64,000 nt of DNA from Diphasiastrum complanatum (Eukaryota; Streptophyta; Lycopodiopsida; Lycopodiales; Lycopodiaceae): the NCBI GenBank assembly GCA_029204225.1, contig CM055103.1:732127-796126 (forward strand). Reading direction: 5' to 3'. The notes under the pieces were generated by a model. The model had not been told where the DNA came from. It saw only the letters and a program-made list of their open reading frames with translations, and searched no databases. Both the position numbers and the translations under genes were made by a program. Positions 1 to 11,975 of the stretch are shown here, one piece after another; position 1 is the stretch's first letter; the number at the start of each line of letters is the position of its first letter.

Positions 1-3000
1 GGGCTTGCATCGCTTTCTTTTCTGGATTTATCTGCCAATTTCAACCTGTGGGGTAGAATTCCTCCGGAGCTGGGGAATTGCTTTTCCTTGAAGTCCATGA
101 ATTTGAGCTTCAATTCACTGACAGGGCCTGTCCCCGAGAATCTGACCTCGCTCCTCCATCTGCAAACGCTGGATCTCTCCGCCAATTCGCTAGAGGGGAC
201 GATCCCTCCCTCATTCGGCAAGATTCCAGGCATGAAGTTTCTTTACCTTTCTCTCAATAATCTGAGTGGCAGCATTCTTACCGATCTCTCCAATTGCTCC
301 TCGTTACAGTTATTAGATCTTTCTGTAAACTCCCTCAATGGAGCGATACCTCAGGAGTTCGGAGCATTGACCCAACTGAAGCATCTCTATCTTGCCTTAA
401 ATGAGCTCTCTGGCACGATTCCTCCGTCTCTTGGGAACTGCTCTTCACTCGTTGAGTTGGATCTTAGTTGGAACAATCTTAATGGTGTCCTGCCTTGGCA
501 GTTTGCTGCCTTTACGCAGCTGCAGCTACTTGGCCTCAGCGGAAATGATCTCACTGGAGTCATTCCATCAATAATGATTAGAAATATATCCTCGATGCAT
601 CACTTGTTTCTAGAGTACAACCAGCTCACCGGAACCATACCTTCAGAAATCGGTCACCTCACGCAGTTAAAATTGCTCTCTCTTGGTGCAAATACTCTCA
701 CAGGAGTCATTCCCATTTCTTATACAAATTTATCCTCTCTCAATCATTTGTATCTATTCAAAAACCAACTTACTGGGACCATACCTTCAGAAATCGGTCA
801 CCTCACGCAGTTAAAAACGCTGGATCTTGGTTCAAATGGTTTGGTGGGTTGCATCCCTGCATCTCTGGTTAATTGTTCTAATCTTGAAGCTTTGGTGCTC
901 AGTAGCAACCAACTAAATTGCAGCATACCAGGTGAGTTGGGTGGAATGAGAAGTGTGCAATACATTAATCTTTACAACAACTCCCTGAGTGGCAAAATAC
1001 CCGAAGAGCTAGGTCAGCTTAGTCTCTTACAGTATCTCTATCTTCCCAACAATGATCTCACAGGCAGCATTACGCCATCGCTAGCCAATTGTTCCGCCCT
1101 TGAAAAAATAAGCCTTAGTGCCAATAGATTAAGTGGCACATTACCCACGGATTTAGGTCGGCTTAATCTCCTGTCTCTTATGAATCTTTTCAATAATTTT
1201 CTCATTGGCAGCATTCCATCCACATTAGCCAATTGCTCCTCCCTTGAATATCTATTACTGGGTCAGAATAAATTAAATGGCACATTACCCACAGAGCTAG
1301 GTCGGCTTAGTCGCTTACAAGACATGTATCTTTCGAATAATTTTCTCACCGGCAACATTCCAACCACATTAGCCAATTGCTACTCCCTTAGAGTGCTACA
1401 ACTAAATGAAAATCAATTAAGTGGCACATTACCCAACGAGCTAGGTAATTTGACATTTTTAGTAACATCTTTCTTTGGTGGCAATATGCTTGAAGGTTTG
1501 ATCCCAACCTCTTTGTGGAAGTTACAACAATTACAACAACTACATCTTGAAGATAACTTTTTCTTGGGTAGCTTACCATCAAACATTGGCAATTGTACCT
1601 AACTCGGGGAGCTTGACATTTCCAACAACAATCTTGATGGTAGCATCCCATCTTCGCTTGGTCAACTTCAAGAATTGGCATACCTACACCTACAAAACAA
1701 CAATCTATTAGGGTACATACCTCCTAGCCTTGGAAATTGCCAAAGATTGAGAGAAATTGTACTTGCTCATAATCAGCTTACAGGCATCTTACCAATGGAG
1801 ATCCCCATGATCACTAGCCTTGTCACGCTTAATTTATCGAGCAATCTTTTGACAGGTTCCTTGCCCCCACAATTCGGAAGCCTCATTGAGTGTCTTGATC
1901 TTTCATCAAATCAAATCTCAAATAGCATTCCTATTTCACTGGGACAATGTAATAGACTTGTGAAAATTAACTTGTCGCACAATAGCCTAACAGGAGAAAT
2001 TTTGATTATGAGTGCTCTTCAAAGCCTTGAAGTACTAGATCTTTCTTTCAATAACTTGATAGGTTCTATACCTCCTTCTCTTGCCAAACTTTCCATGCTT
2101 AAAATTTTAAACTTGTCAAATAATGCTCTTAGTGGTCCAATACCCGAAGGAGGAGCCTTTGCCAACACCACATCTATGTCCTTTCTTGGAAATCCAAATC
2201 TTTGTGGGGCGATTGTGAACAAACCATGTCCATTATTATTGCATCATAAAGGACTTGGTGTTGTTGTCTGGATTGGTATAGGATGTGGATTTTTAATAGG
2301 AGCATTATTTATGGGCATGTGCTTTATTCTATGGTCTAAAAGGTGGCAAAATGAAACAACACCAATGCATTTGTCAAATGATGGGAGATATAAGGGGTTT
2401 CTAAAAATAACAACCGCGGAGCTTCGAAGAGCAACAAACAATTTTAGTGAAAGTAATAAGTTGGGAGTGGGTGGGTTCAGTTTTGTCTATAAGGCTGTCC
2501 TTGGTGATGGCACAATAGTTGCTGCAAAGCTATTTAAATCCGAGAGTTGTGTTGTGCAAGAAAGCTTTTTCAAAGAGTGCCAAATCCTCAGTAAAGTACG
2601 ACACAAAAATATTGTCAAAGTAGTGAGTGCAGTTTCCAACTTGGATATGAAGGCCCTCATCCTTCAATTCATCTCCAATGGAAATTTGAAAGAGCACTTG
2701 TATAAAACCAACAATCTAGCAGATCGGCTCACTTGGGAAACACGATTGGGAATAGCAATTAATATCGCAGAAGCCATATGCTACTTACATTATGAATGTC
2801 ATGAACCCATCTTACATTTGGATCTCAAACCAGCCAACATTCTCCTAGATGAAAACAAAGTGGCATATGTTACTGACTTTGGAATAGCCAGATTGATGAG
2901 CACTTCTAGTGGAGCTGAGATAACGACAACTATTAGAGGATCTTGGGGCTACATCGCACCAGGTAATCTTAATTTTTGTTTATATTGTTACAACTTCAAT

Positions 3001-3826
3001 TGCAACCTTTTTTATGATCTTTCATACATTTGGGTTCCATTCATGTGTTGGTATGCATGGAGCTTGATCAAGTAAACCTTTAGTTGAAAGATCTCAAAAT
3101 AAAGTGAGCTTATAGCTCAACCTTAAGGTTGACACAAAGTACATGCAAGGTACAGTCCTTGGGAGGGACTTTACATCGTGCAAGAAACCTTGCATGAGGG
3201 CAAAGGGGAAGGGGTTTGAGGGCCACACATAGTCCTCCCAAGGAGTTTACCCCAAGTAAAAAATATTTGTCACTTGTTTCTCATTAAAAAAAATATTTAA
3301 AAAGATGAGTAGGCCATTATGGCCCTTGTGGGATTTCAAGATGTCCCTAGTTGATAAATAGGGATTTTTGCATTGCATATGAAGTTTTTTGAGGAATAGC
3401 ATCTGATTACATTTTAAAAAATGCAAATCTACAAATTCTCTATGCATCCTACTAGAATGTTTAATCATATTATTAACCACAATTTTGTTATCAACAGAGT
3501 TTGCAGATTTGGGAAAAATTTCAGTCCAAACAGATGTTTATAGTTATGGCATTGTGCTTCTAGAATTGCTGACAAGAAGGCAACCCACTGACTCAATCTT
3601 TGAAGATGGCATGAACATTAGCATCTGGGTGCAACAAGCTCTCTCTCACACGCAAGATATATTGAAAGTGGTTGATGATGCTCTTTTAGATGATAGAGGA
3701 GATTTGGTTTCCAAGGGAATATGTGAGGCACTAGAACTAGGGATCATTTGTAGTAGGATTTCAGCACAGGATCGACCGAACATGAGAGATGTGGTTAAAA
3801 TACTACTACAAGTCAAAGACATGTGA
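1..3826 (+). CDS. LRR receptor-like kinase, 5' partial, two exons, one in-frame stop
   Basis: The frame is open from base 1, so the signal peptide and first repeats lie outside the window. About 30 LRRs of 24 residues (LxxLxLSxNxLxGxIPxxLGN type) run to about base 2200. A membrane segment follows (about 2251-2335, GLGVVVWIGIGCGF...), then a kinase domain. Visible kinase motifs are the glycine loop (LGVGGFSFVY), the ATP lysine in VAAKLFK (codon 2527-2529), catalytic loop HLDLKPANILLD (Asp codon 2821-2823) and DFG (2875-2883). APE is completed across the intron. The residue before the catalytic Asp is Leu, so this is a non-RD kinase, the class seen in FLS2/EFR-like (subfamily XII) immune receptors. 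Exons are 1-2962 and 3498-3826; the stop is TGA 3824-3826. A TAA at 1600-1602 interrupts the LRR region in frame, so full-length protein is unlikely: a pseudogene or a very recent null allele. The identity is secure; the ligand is unknown. Confidence 0.88.
631..830 (+). repeat. Tandem duplication of a two-LRR unit inside the RLK
   Basis: Two stretches encoding LTGTIPSEIGHLTQLK, about 144 bp (48 residues, two LRRs) apart, are almost identical at the DNA level (about 632-672 and 776-816). Other repeats in the same domain have diverged much more. This points to a recent in-frame expansion of the ligand-binding solenoid. Confidence 0.75.
2963..3497 (+). other. Phase-1 intron in the RLK kinase activation segment
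   Basis: The donor follows ...GCA CCA G and reads GTAATC; the acceptor reads TCAACAG. Joining G to AG recreates the Glu of the kinase APE motif (reading APEFADLGKIS), which strongly supports these exact borders. The intron is 535 nt. LRR-RLKs of the FLS2/EFR class commonly have one intron in the kinase region. It contains a small hairpin (arms near 3155-3166 and 3232-3243) and no reading frame of note. Confidence 0.9.
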
Positions 3827-6203
3827 ATAATTCTAAGAGATGTTGCCAAATGTACACAATAACAACTAATAAATTAAAAAATCCTTCAAAGATACACAAA
3901 AAGAATTGTCCATGCATGGTTTGGTGTCATAGCATATTCGGATTGGAAAAAAAATGATGTAACAAAGAGCTAAATAATTTTATTGGATTCATAATGGGTC
4001 ATAAGATGGACAAAGGAACATGAACTATCTCATTCATATGTTCCAATTAACACCACCAGATGTCCCCTTGTAACACCCATCAAGTGCAATGCCAACATAG
4101 TCTCTCAGGCTTTGGAGCACTTTAATTCCAGCCACATGCAAGCAAACACCATACACTATAGAAACTTCTTGAGGAATTTTCACAGTGGTTTTTAGAGTTG
4201 TTGTAGCAACTTGTGCAAAATCACTTTCAGTCTTTACACACCAAACACACACAAATACAGGAATAAAAGCTTTCTGGAAGACTAATTATGACAAATTACC
4301 CTAATCAAGAAATCCAAGAAACTTTGCACAAAGGACATTCTCAGTACAAGTTCTTCACCTCTTGCCTTGTGTGTAATGTGAATTAGAGATAAAAGACTAT
4401 TGTTTGTCAAACCGCCAATTCATTTTGCTTCCAGTTTGAGCTCCTCCTAGTAGAGATGTGATGTCATGCTTTTAGCTTACTGATATGTCAAGCTAGCTTA
4501 CAACCTTGTTACATGGTTGAAACCCATTCTGGTCCTATGCTAAGACCCTCTCTAGAAATATTTGTGCCTAAACACAAACAAGAAGATAAATCCAAAAAAA
4601 TATTTGTTTTTCAAAATCTATTGGTAAGTGTCGTCTTTGAACCTAAGGGACAAGTGAAAAACACAAAAATACACTCGCTTGTTGAGGTTGAGTTAAAAAG
4701 GTTTCTACATGTATTAACAAATGATTTATCACATGTACAATAACAAAGAGAGGAGTACTAGAGTCAATTGGCTGGAGACCGAGGACCATTGAGTACACAC
4801 TTACACATGCACAAATGTTTAGCAAGGTTTGCTAGTGTGTCTATTGATTCGTTTTGAGATGGAAGAAGTCTAGCCAGAAAAGTCGAGGTCCAACAACATT
4901 GTCACCCATGGTATTTCCTATCCAATGGTTGGACCTTGTACAACAACACTGCTTGATTGCCATGAAAAATTCAATAGTAAGTAGTTACAAAACAAACATG
5001 CATAAACAAATTTGTCACCTTGTCTGTGGTACATAAATCTGTTGCAAAATTTTTGCTTCTGATCTCATTCACTACCTTCCAAATTCTCTCTACTTCTTTA
5101 TAGTTTTATTTCACATTCAGGCTAAATGTACCACTAAACACTTGAGGATAGAGCAAAATTCTACCATAAAGTGGAAGAGAAACCAAATTTGCATAAACTT
5201 AAATATAGGTATGACTTGAAGTAAACATGACATGCAAGAGTCTAAACTGAAGACCCTAACTTCTTTTGGCATCAAATAATTAGCATATCGTGCCATTGCT
5301 TTTAGTGTTGTTGTTATGCTAGATGTAATGACAAAAGACATGCTTATAAAATCTAAACTTTACAGAAATCCACTTTGTCATTTGTGCATTCTAAATTGTC
5401 TTAAGAACTTAGGAATAGGGGAGGATGGTCTACTTGTGTAGGGGCATTGTTTGGGGTTGTCCCCAAAGGAGTCTATAAAGAAGGCTTATTTCTAAGTCTA
5501 TAATGAAGCCTCAGAGGAGACTATAAAGATCGGGAACAGGCCAAGTGAGTGAACTCCCTATTGACCGTTTTCCACCATGATTGAGGATGGGCAACCTCTA
5601 GAAAAAAGGGCTTAGGAATTCATGACTATTATGCAAAACAAGATGGGCATATACTTTGGCTTGTCCCTAGGAAGATTGTACTTGGGTGAATTCCCAAGTT
5701 GTGACACTGAAAATTTTATGTAAATAAAAGTCAAGATTAAACCTTGTACCACCTACCTCCCACCTACTTTGCTACATGCACTCTAGGCTATTTGACACCT
5801 AGAATGATACGCCCTCCTACATTCTCACTTCATATGCCAAATCATCAGAATAACCCTCCCAAGCTAATACACCTCACCCATTCCCTCCCTCTAACTAATA
5901 CACCTAATCCATGTACTCCACTTCACCTTAAGTCCAATTGGAGTCTTCCCCACACCTCATGCACTTGAACTTGACATCTCACTCACTTTGGAATGACTCT
6001 CCACTCTCGATATAAGTGGAAATGCACCCTACTACCAAGAGGATTCTATGATTTTGCATCCAAGCTCTTTCCTATTGTTTGTTCTTGTGTAAAGGTGCTT
6101 TGGAGAAGAAGAATGAAGCATTGGCTCAAGGAGGCTATGCTAAATTTTGGATTGGAGGATTTTGAAGCTCAAACCCTCTTGGATCTCTCACTCTCTTTCA
6201 CAT

Positions 6204-6208
<5 letters not shown>
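3827..6208. other. Intergenic, no gene recognised
   Basis: AT-rich sequence downstream of the RLK. Only short reading frames without recognisable motifs occur (for example 4513-4743 +), and none has the composition or length of a convincing gene. A C-rich stretch near 5740-5960 on the plus strand gives a proline/threonine-rich frame that looks incidental. Confidence 0.5.

Positions 6209-6275
<67 letters not shown>
6209..6275. repeat. (CT)n microsatellite
   Basis: Uninterrupted CT dinucleotide array of 67 bp, read as Ser-Leu repeats in chance frames. Confidence 0.98.
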
Positions 6276-6278
<3 letters not shown>

Positions 6279-6479
6279 ATTGCCAAATAAAATGTCAGAA
6301 CTAGTTGACAATTTTCACAAAGATAACAATAACATGAGAGATGGAGCAAGAGGAGAAGCAAGGACATTCAATTGTCAAAATGGCAGAGGCTCCACCTTTC
6401 TTTGATTGAACATAAAAATGAAGTACATGGTTCCACTATCTATAGTGGAGAATGGGCACTTGGCCTCGTTGGCTATTGG

Positions 6480-6975
6480 CCAGTTCCTACCTCCCATATT
6501 ATTTATGATGAGACCTTTGCACCCGTGGCAAAGATGGTAAGCATTTAAGTCATCATCTCTCTTGCTACTCTTTATGGATGGGATCTATGGCAATTGGACA
6601 TTACAAATGCATTTTTGAGTGGTGATCTTGACCCTAAACCCTAAACCTCAAACCCAAGAGCTACATTTCTTCTACAAAGCCAAATCATGTGTGTCTACTA
6701 CAAAAGAGTTTGTATGGCCTTAAGCAAGCACCAAGGAGTTGGTATGATAAGTTTAACACTTTTTTACTCTCTCAAGTCTATGTTATGAGTGAGTATGATC
6801 ATTCACTTTATTATAGGTTTGCTGGAAATGATGCTAGCATCTTGCTAATCTATGTGGATGATATCATCTTGAGTGATGGATACAATCAAGATGTGGAGGA
6901 TATCAAGATTGCTCTTAAGAAGGAATTTGAGGTGCATGATCTTGGTCACTTGCATTACTTTTTGGGTGTGAGAAA
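6480..6975 (+). mobile_element. Ty1/copia reverse-transcriptase relic
   Basis: Translated pieces match the copia RT (RVT_2): YDETFAPVAKM near 6505, then WDLWQLDITNAFLSGDLD near 6580-6630, then VCLLQKSLYGLKQAPRSWYDKF from 6692, and the catalytic YVDDIIL at about 6853-6873, ending LGHLHYFLGV near 6970. The frame is open only from about 6689 to 7078. The upstream part is shifted and damaged, and the segment that should encode the EEVYMxQP region is replaced by telomere-like sequence. The RNase H, integrase and gag domains are absent. Dead fragment. Confidence 0.85.
6632..6655 (+). repeat. Short interstitial telomere-like repeat
   Basis: Two perfect plant-type telomere units (CCCTAAA) followed by a degenerate third (CCTCAAA) and CCC, embedded inside the copia RT relic where the coding similarity breaks. 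Confidence 0.75.
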
Positions 6976-7256
6976 TTCAACTAGTTTAGTCATATTTGCT
7001 ACATTTGTTTATATGGCATTTGAGGCCAATTTCATATTAGAGTTAGAGTTAGAGTTTGACTTTTCAAAGTTATATTAGTCCAAAAGCATTTGAATAAACA
7101 CTTTTGGAAAGTGTGGGAAATCATATTACAAGAGTTTTAGTAGATTCAAATTTGAGTAGTAGAGACATGTCACAATAAATATTCGGGTTTACTATTTTGG
7201 AGGAAAACCAAAGTTTGAATTTAGGTTTGGACCTGTTATAAAAGGTTGGAACTCGT

Positions 7257-7258
<2 letters not shown>

Positions 7259-7338
<80 letters not shown>
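7259..7338. repeat. (CT)n microsatellite
   Basis: Uninterrupted CT array of 80 bp. The preceding 60 bp contain a TATA-like TTATAAAAGG, so it may mark an LTR leader, but no LTR borders could be drawn. Confidence 0.98.
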
Positions 7339-7341
<3 letters not shown>

Positions 7342-8061
7342 CTCATTCATGCTTATACATGGTTCTCTTGGGTTCTACTATCCGCTGGCGTAATATACTT
7401 GTGATTCTATGTGTAGAATGATCATTGATTGCTGTCTTCATATCCACACGTGTGAAATACAGTAGCTTACTATAATTGTACATACAACAACACTATTTTA
7501 CGTTGTGGTTCATGTATGATCAATATCTATTAGAGTTTGCATCTCATTCTTAGTGTAGATGCTGATATGGTGGATTGTTGTAACCCATCATTTAGTAGGT
7601 TTGGATCTTAAACTTGTGAGTTTATTTTTGTCAAGTGATTTTCTTGTTTAAACAGAATAAATTAACAAGAAACAAATAGAATCAAATAATGTTTTGTCTT
7701 TTTTATATTTCCTTGATGTGATATACACTAGTTATGATATGGTCAACCTTTTGAGACATTAAATGACAAAAATTGCAACACCAAATCTAAGCTAAAAAAA
7801 CATCTTACTTGAGGTATTATGAATAGAAATAGTTGAGTCTAGGTATATAAATAAAATAAAACACAATTTTTCTATAGACTTGTCATGGTCTGTGGATTTG
7901 AATACTCGCATGATTTCAATTGTAATCAATCACTTTTTTCCCTATGAGATCAATCTATTTTATGTTGAATGAGTTATGTTTAGCTTAGTCAAACATACAC
8001 ATTTCTATTAATGTTGTTGGTGATGATGACGGTGCATCATGCAGGTTGAGAACCTAGGGAA

Positions 8062-8210
8062 GCATGCAAGAAAAAGTGAGGGATATGAACTTTTTGTTAG
8101 TTATGACTTGCACATAAGGGTGCATCTAAAGCTCAAGCATGTATGCAAGAAAAAGAGAGGGATGTAAATACTTTGCTATTTATGACTTGCATATGATGGT
8201 GCATCTAAAG
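8062..8210 (+). repeat. Imperfect tandem duplication, about 79-bp unit
   Basis: Two adjacent units starting at 8062 and 8141 share GCAAGAAAAAG, then GAGGGAT, then TATGACTTGCA, ending GTGCATCTAAAG. No coding potential. Confidence 0.75.
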
Positions 8211-8395
8211 GACTGAGTTCTTTCAATAAACTCCTTAGCATAAAAGCTTTTTGTGCACACATACCCTTGTGATTTAAGGCATTGACTTTTATGCGGATTT
8301 TTTCAAAAACTCCATTGACCAACTTGAACACACAATATAGCCTTTTGCAAGGCAATTCCAAAAGTCCAAGTATATTTTGCCCCATCTCTTTTTAT
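8164..8395 (-). repeat. Dispersed repeat, copy 1 (pair with about 50845-51060)
   Basis: On the minus strand this gives a peptide with LPCK..., NGVFEKIRIKVNAL and AQKAF. The copy at about 50845-51060 on the plus strand gives LPCK..., MEFFAKVKIKVNAL and TQKL. DNA similarity spans about 200 bp and both end near a TATGACTTG-like motif. The family is not recognised. It may be part of a retrotransposon UTR, since the second copy lies just upstream of a gypsy integrase relic. Confidence 0.6.
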
Positions 8396-11300
8396 AATGC
8401 TTTTAAGTTCAAAGATCATACAAAATGCTAAAACACTACCTTTGGCAATAAATGATGTTATGTGCGTCACTATGTGCAATAATGATAAGCTTCATCAAAG
8501 CATGCATGTCCAAGCATACAATAATGCATTATCTTTGGCATGTTATGAAAGACTTTTTTAGACTACAATCACTTATGTGAGAACTTGTGATGCCATGCAC
8601 AATCTCTATCTATTCAAAGCTACTCAAAGATGCTCTTGGGTATGATAGATGTGTGCATAGGAGACGTTTGGACCATTTCTATTGCAATCACCCACCAAAT
8701 TCTCACCACCATGGCCAATACATAAGCTTTTTGGTTTGAGCATATCTTTAAATATTTTTTATTTCTCACTCAATGTGAACCAAGTTTGTATACTCTTGAT
8801 GTGCATTGGGTGCTTGTTTGGCCTTCATAATCCTATTTTTTGTCAATATCATTGATCTACAAGAGACTAGGAATGCTTGGTAGAACTTGCAAAGTTCATG
8901 TTTTTATGTCACACAAGAAATTGTCCTTTTGTCCTTTAGAACCAAGATTTTGGTCTAGATGTGATTTTATTTGTATGGTGTTTTTGTTATTTTGTTGGTG
9001 TGTTGAAATTTCTATCATTTGAGACAAAACTACCTAACCTAAGACAAATCTCTACTTCTTGTATCATGCATTACAAAATGAGATTTTGTAAAGATCCAAA
9101 AAGAGCAACAATAGGAGCCATTGAAGTGATCACCCCATGTGATTGTCCTACTTGTTTTTTACATTGGATTTCAATTACTACCCACAAGATGTGCCCTTAT
9201 CCAAGAAGCTGGAAACCTTGGATAATGTATTACATATGTCTAACATACTAACAATGTTAGTCTATCAAAATGTCTAACATGTCCCCTTAAATGAGGGAAA
9301 CTTTCATTTAATATGTGCATAAATAGAAGAGATAAGGCTAATGCTAGAAATATGCTAGAAGCAAATAGTCTTTATGTCTTTCATATAACAACATGAATCT
9401 CGGCCTTATTTCTAGCATATTTCTAACATATGACGCATATTTCTAACAAGCATATGGATCTTTATGTCTTTCATATAACAACATGAATCTCGGCAATTAT
9501 GATGCACTTGCTACTCTTTTGAGAATAAGAAATATCATTTCTCAACATTGAATTTCGTATATTCATTCGTCACAAGTTTTCAAAAAGATTGAACCAAATC
9601 ATTGGGTCCTCATTACCACAGCTGGAAAAGACACTCAAGAATGAGGTTTAACGAATACAAACATTTGCATGCAGAATTCTCACACAAGCACTACCAAATT
9701 GATATAGATACTCGGGACATGTTGACAAGTTCTGCCTTTTTTTCTTGGATGCCTTGGCTGATGCTTGTAAGATTCCATGTTCATTTACCACAATCAACTA
9801 TCTCATTTGTACTCCCAGATGGACTACAAACACAAACACATGCTTGTTGGAAATTTGGCAGCTGTTGAAGGCCACCACGCTTCATGGAAATGCAGTTTGT
9901 TGAATTTATACTTTGTCCAAGCAAAAGCATTGCAGAATAGTATCTTTTGGTCTAAATACCAATATGTTTGGCGAGGCTACATTCATAATTTTGGATACCC
10001 CAGAATTACCATCTTTATACTTTGCAACCATATGACTTTTTCACAAAGTTATCTTTGTATTTTTCAGCCACATGCTATTTGACAAAGAGAAACAAAAGTC
10101 ACTGGCCCCAAAAACAGGGCATATAGAATCCCCATGGCGAATTTTGTTATCCATTGAATTTTTATCGAGAGAAACTAAGTACCATTTATTTGTCAACCTT
10201 GGATAAGTCTAATTTGGATACTTCGCTAGATTATCAACTATGTACCATTTATAGCTAACAGGTTTAAGTCAATAACCACAATTCAGAAAGGGTCAAAGCC
10301 AATAACCACTTAGCTTTGGTAGCATAAGCTCCTAGATGTCTCTTTTCCATGCACAAATCAAGACTGGAGCCTGAGTCACCATTGCTGTAGGTAACGATCT
10401 CATCCAATTCAACTACAATAGGGAGATTTCTTATGGGAAGTTAAGATGCATTGTATGCGTGAGGGTTTGTACTACCTCGTTGGCAAATTGAGGACTAGAG
10501 ACTAAAGGTCACCAAGTGCGACAGTTAATGCTTATTTGGACTTCAAGCAAATTGAGAGTGATTGGTTTTGGATGTGGAGCAATAGAGTGATAATTGGCTA
10601 GTGCAATTTCTCAAGGTGGAGGGTTCTTTGGCTAGTAGCTAACAATCAAAAGTAATTGATGTGTTCAAAACAGGGTTACTGTCCCTCAAGGAGCCAAGTT
10701 GGGGATAAGAGCTCATTCTGTGCCCACAAAGGAGCAGGCTCAAATTCCAGCTGTTGCATGAGTGAATGCCTGGGAGCCTACACAGTGCACACTCCAAATT
10801 TTGCTACGCATTGTTGTGGATATACAGTCTACATATTATATAAATTGATAAAATGTGGAATTCGTTACACAGGAAATGTGGTGTGTTTTCCAAGGAGACA
10901 AGCTTGGAATGGGAAGTGTTAAGCTTTGATGGCACCGCACCTATCTGGGTCACTTGCCTAGGGGCTTTGATTGATTGAGGCATTTGTTTCCGATCAACAT
11001 AGTGTAAGTTTGTTCTACCATCGTCGAAACCAACTTTCTTGGTTTTTGTTGCTAATTACTCTCTGTGTGAGCCTGGTTTGTAGAGACCAATCGTGTCATG
11101 ATAAATTTGGAGAAGTTATCTCTTATCTCTCATATATGTCAGATTTTGATGCCATTAAATGGTTCAATGTAACACTTCATATTGATTCATCTTCCTGAAC
11201 TATGTACGTCAGAACAAAAGAGCCCCTTTCTAGGATTCTTTAACTAGGCTCAGAACAGCATTTTTGCAGCAAACATGCTGGTGGGCGAAAACAGACAAGC

Positions 11301-11702
11301 AACAGATTCATTAGACTTAAAAACCAGTTGGACTGCTCCACACATCAACCAGTTTCCAGCACCCCTCCTCCATGGCAGCCTTTGTTGAGTTGATACTTCT
11401 ACATATCCTTAACTATGCAGTGCATTCAGGAACATAAAGCTAGTCCTCACAGTCTGCTGCACAATTCTGCTGCGATCGGTAACATAAGATCTTGTAGAAT
11501 TCATCTAAACAAGTTACAATAAAGCCCACTATAGGTTTAACTTCATGAATATGGCATACATTATGCAAAGTATAAGAACTTTTCCCCTTTTTTTAAGCAC
11601 TTTAGCTTCCACAGTACAGTATAGATACCCCAAATGCAACGAAAAATCTGGCGTATGAGAAATTCTCAAGAGCTGCCTGAAAAACTTGAAGATCTGTAAA
11701 GA
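8396..11702. other. Intergenic and probable SF3A1 3' flank, no gene recognised
   Basis: Short frames at 9602-9868, 9777-10082, 10656-10922 and 10971-11198 (+) have no recognisable motif and overlap each other. The part next to 11702 is presumably the SF3A1 3' UTR on the minus strand; I could not place a convincing polyadenylation signal. Confidence 0.45.
9369..9494 (+). repeat. 36-bp direct repeat, 90 bp apart
   Basis: The 36 bases 9369-9404 recur exactly at 9459-9494 (starting TCTTTATGTCTTTC, ending AATCTCGGC), separated by TTTCTAACATA-rich sequence. Confidence 0.85.
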
Positions 11703-11975
11703 CTACCTTTTCCTACCACCACGCTCTCTAAGCCCAAGTAAGAGTGTTTCACCAGGACTTATATTATAGTAGGCAAGTGATAGATTGTCCTTGAGAAAGC
11801 CAGCGCGTCCACTGAGCTTTTGCTTGTTGGCTGGAAGTGCAATTTCATTTGCAATCTTCTCTTTAACAAGTGATATCGATTCAGAAAGAGTGTGTATCAT
11901 AATTTCCAAGGTTTGTCCCTTGAGGGTTCCCTCACCTTCCACAGTGGGTACCGAAACAGTAATACGAACAGGTCC
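11703..11975 (-). CDS. SF3A1: SF3A1 last exon: C-terminal ubiquitin-like domain
   Basis: This exon encodes 90 residues starting GPVRITVSVP, including LPANKQKLSGRAGFLKDN and SLAYYNISPG, and ending GLRERGGRKR, then the stop. These are hallmarks of the ubiquitin-like domain at the very C-terminus of splicing factor 3A subunit 1. In the human protein this region binds U1 snRNA stem-loop 4. The acceptor (minus strand) reads TTTGTGCAG|GGACCT, so the exon starts at 11975 in phase 0 and joins QHP from the upstream exon to give the family's QFLAQHP-G junction. Every plausible alternative start inside the upstream intron sequence is unnecessary. The reading frame is intact and the terminal RGGRKR is preserved, consistent with a functional gene. 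Confidence 0.93.
   Translation of the reverse strand, partial: GPVRITVSVPTVEGEGTLKGQTLEIMIHTLSESISLVKEKIANEIALPANKQKLSGRAGFLKDNLSLAYYNISPGETLLLGLRERGGRKR

Noticed and set aside
1600-1602. Rescue of the RLK stop by U-to-C RNA editing
   Set aside because: Such editing is known from organelle transcripts of some land plants, not from nuclear genes like this one.
88-3075. Treating the two long plus-strand frames as two separate LRR proteins
   Set aside because: They are in the same frame, separated by one TAA and 72 bp of perfectly continuing LRR sequence, and the kinase continues through a canonical intron.
3150-3245. Functional hairpin in the RLK intron (TCCTTGGGAGG and its complement)
   Set aside because: Eleven-base arms in a 535-nt intron are weak evidence and have no other support.
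10690-10760. SINE B box at GGCTCAAATTCC
   Set aside because: One base too long against the consensus and without a good A box.
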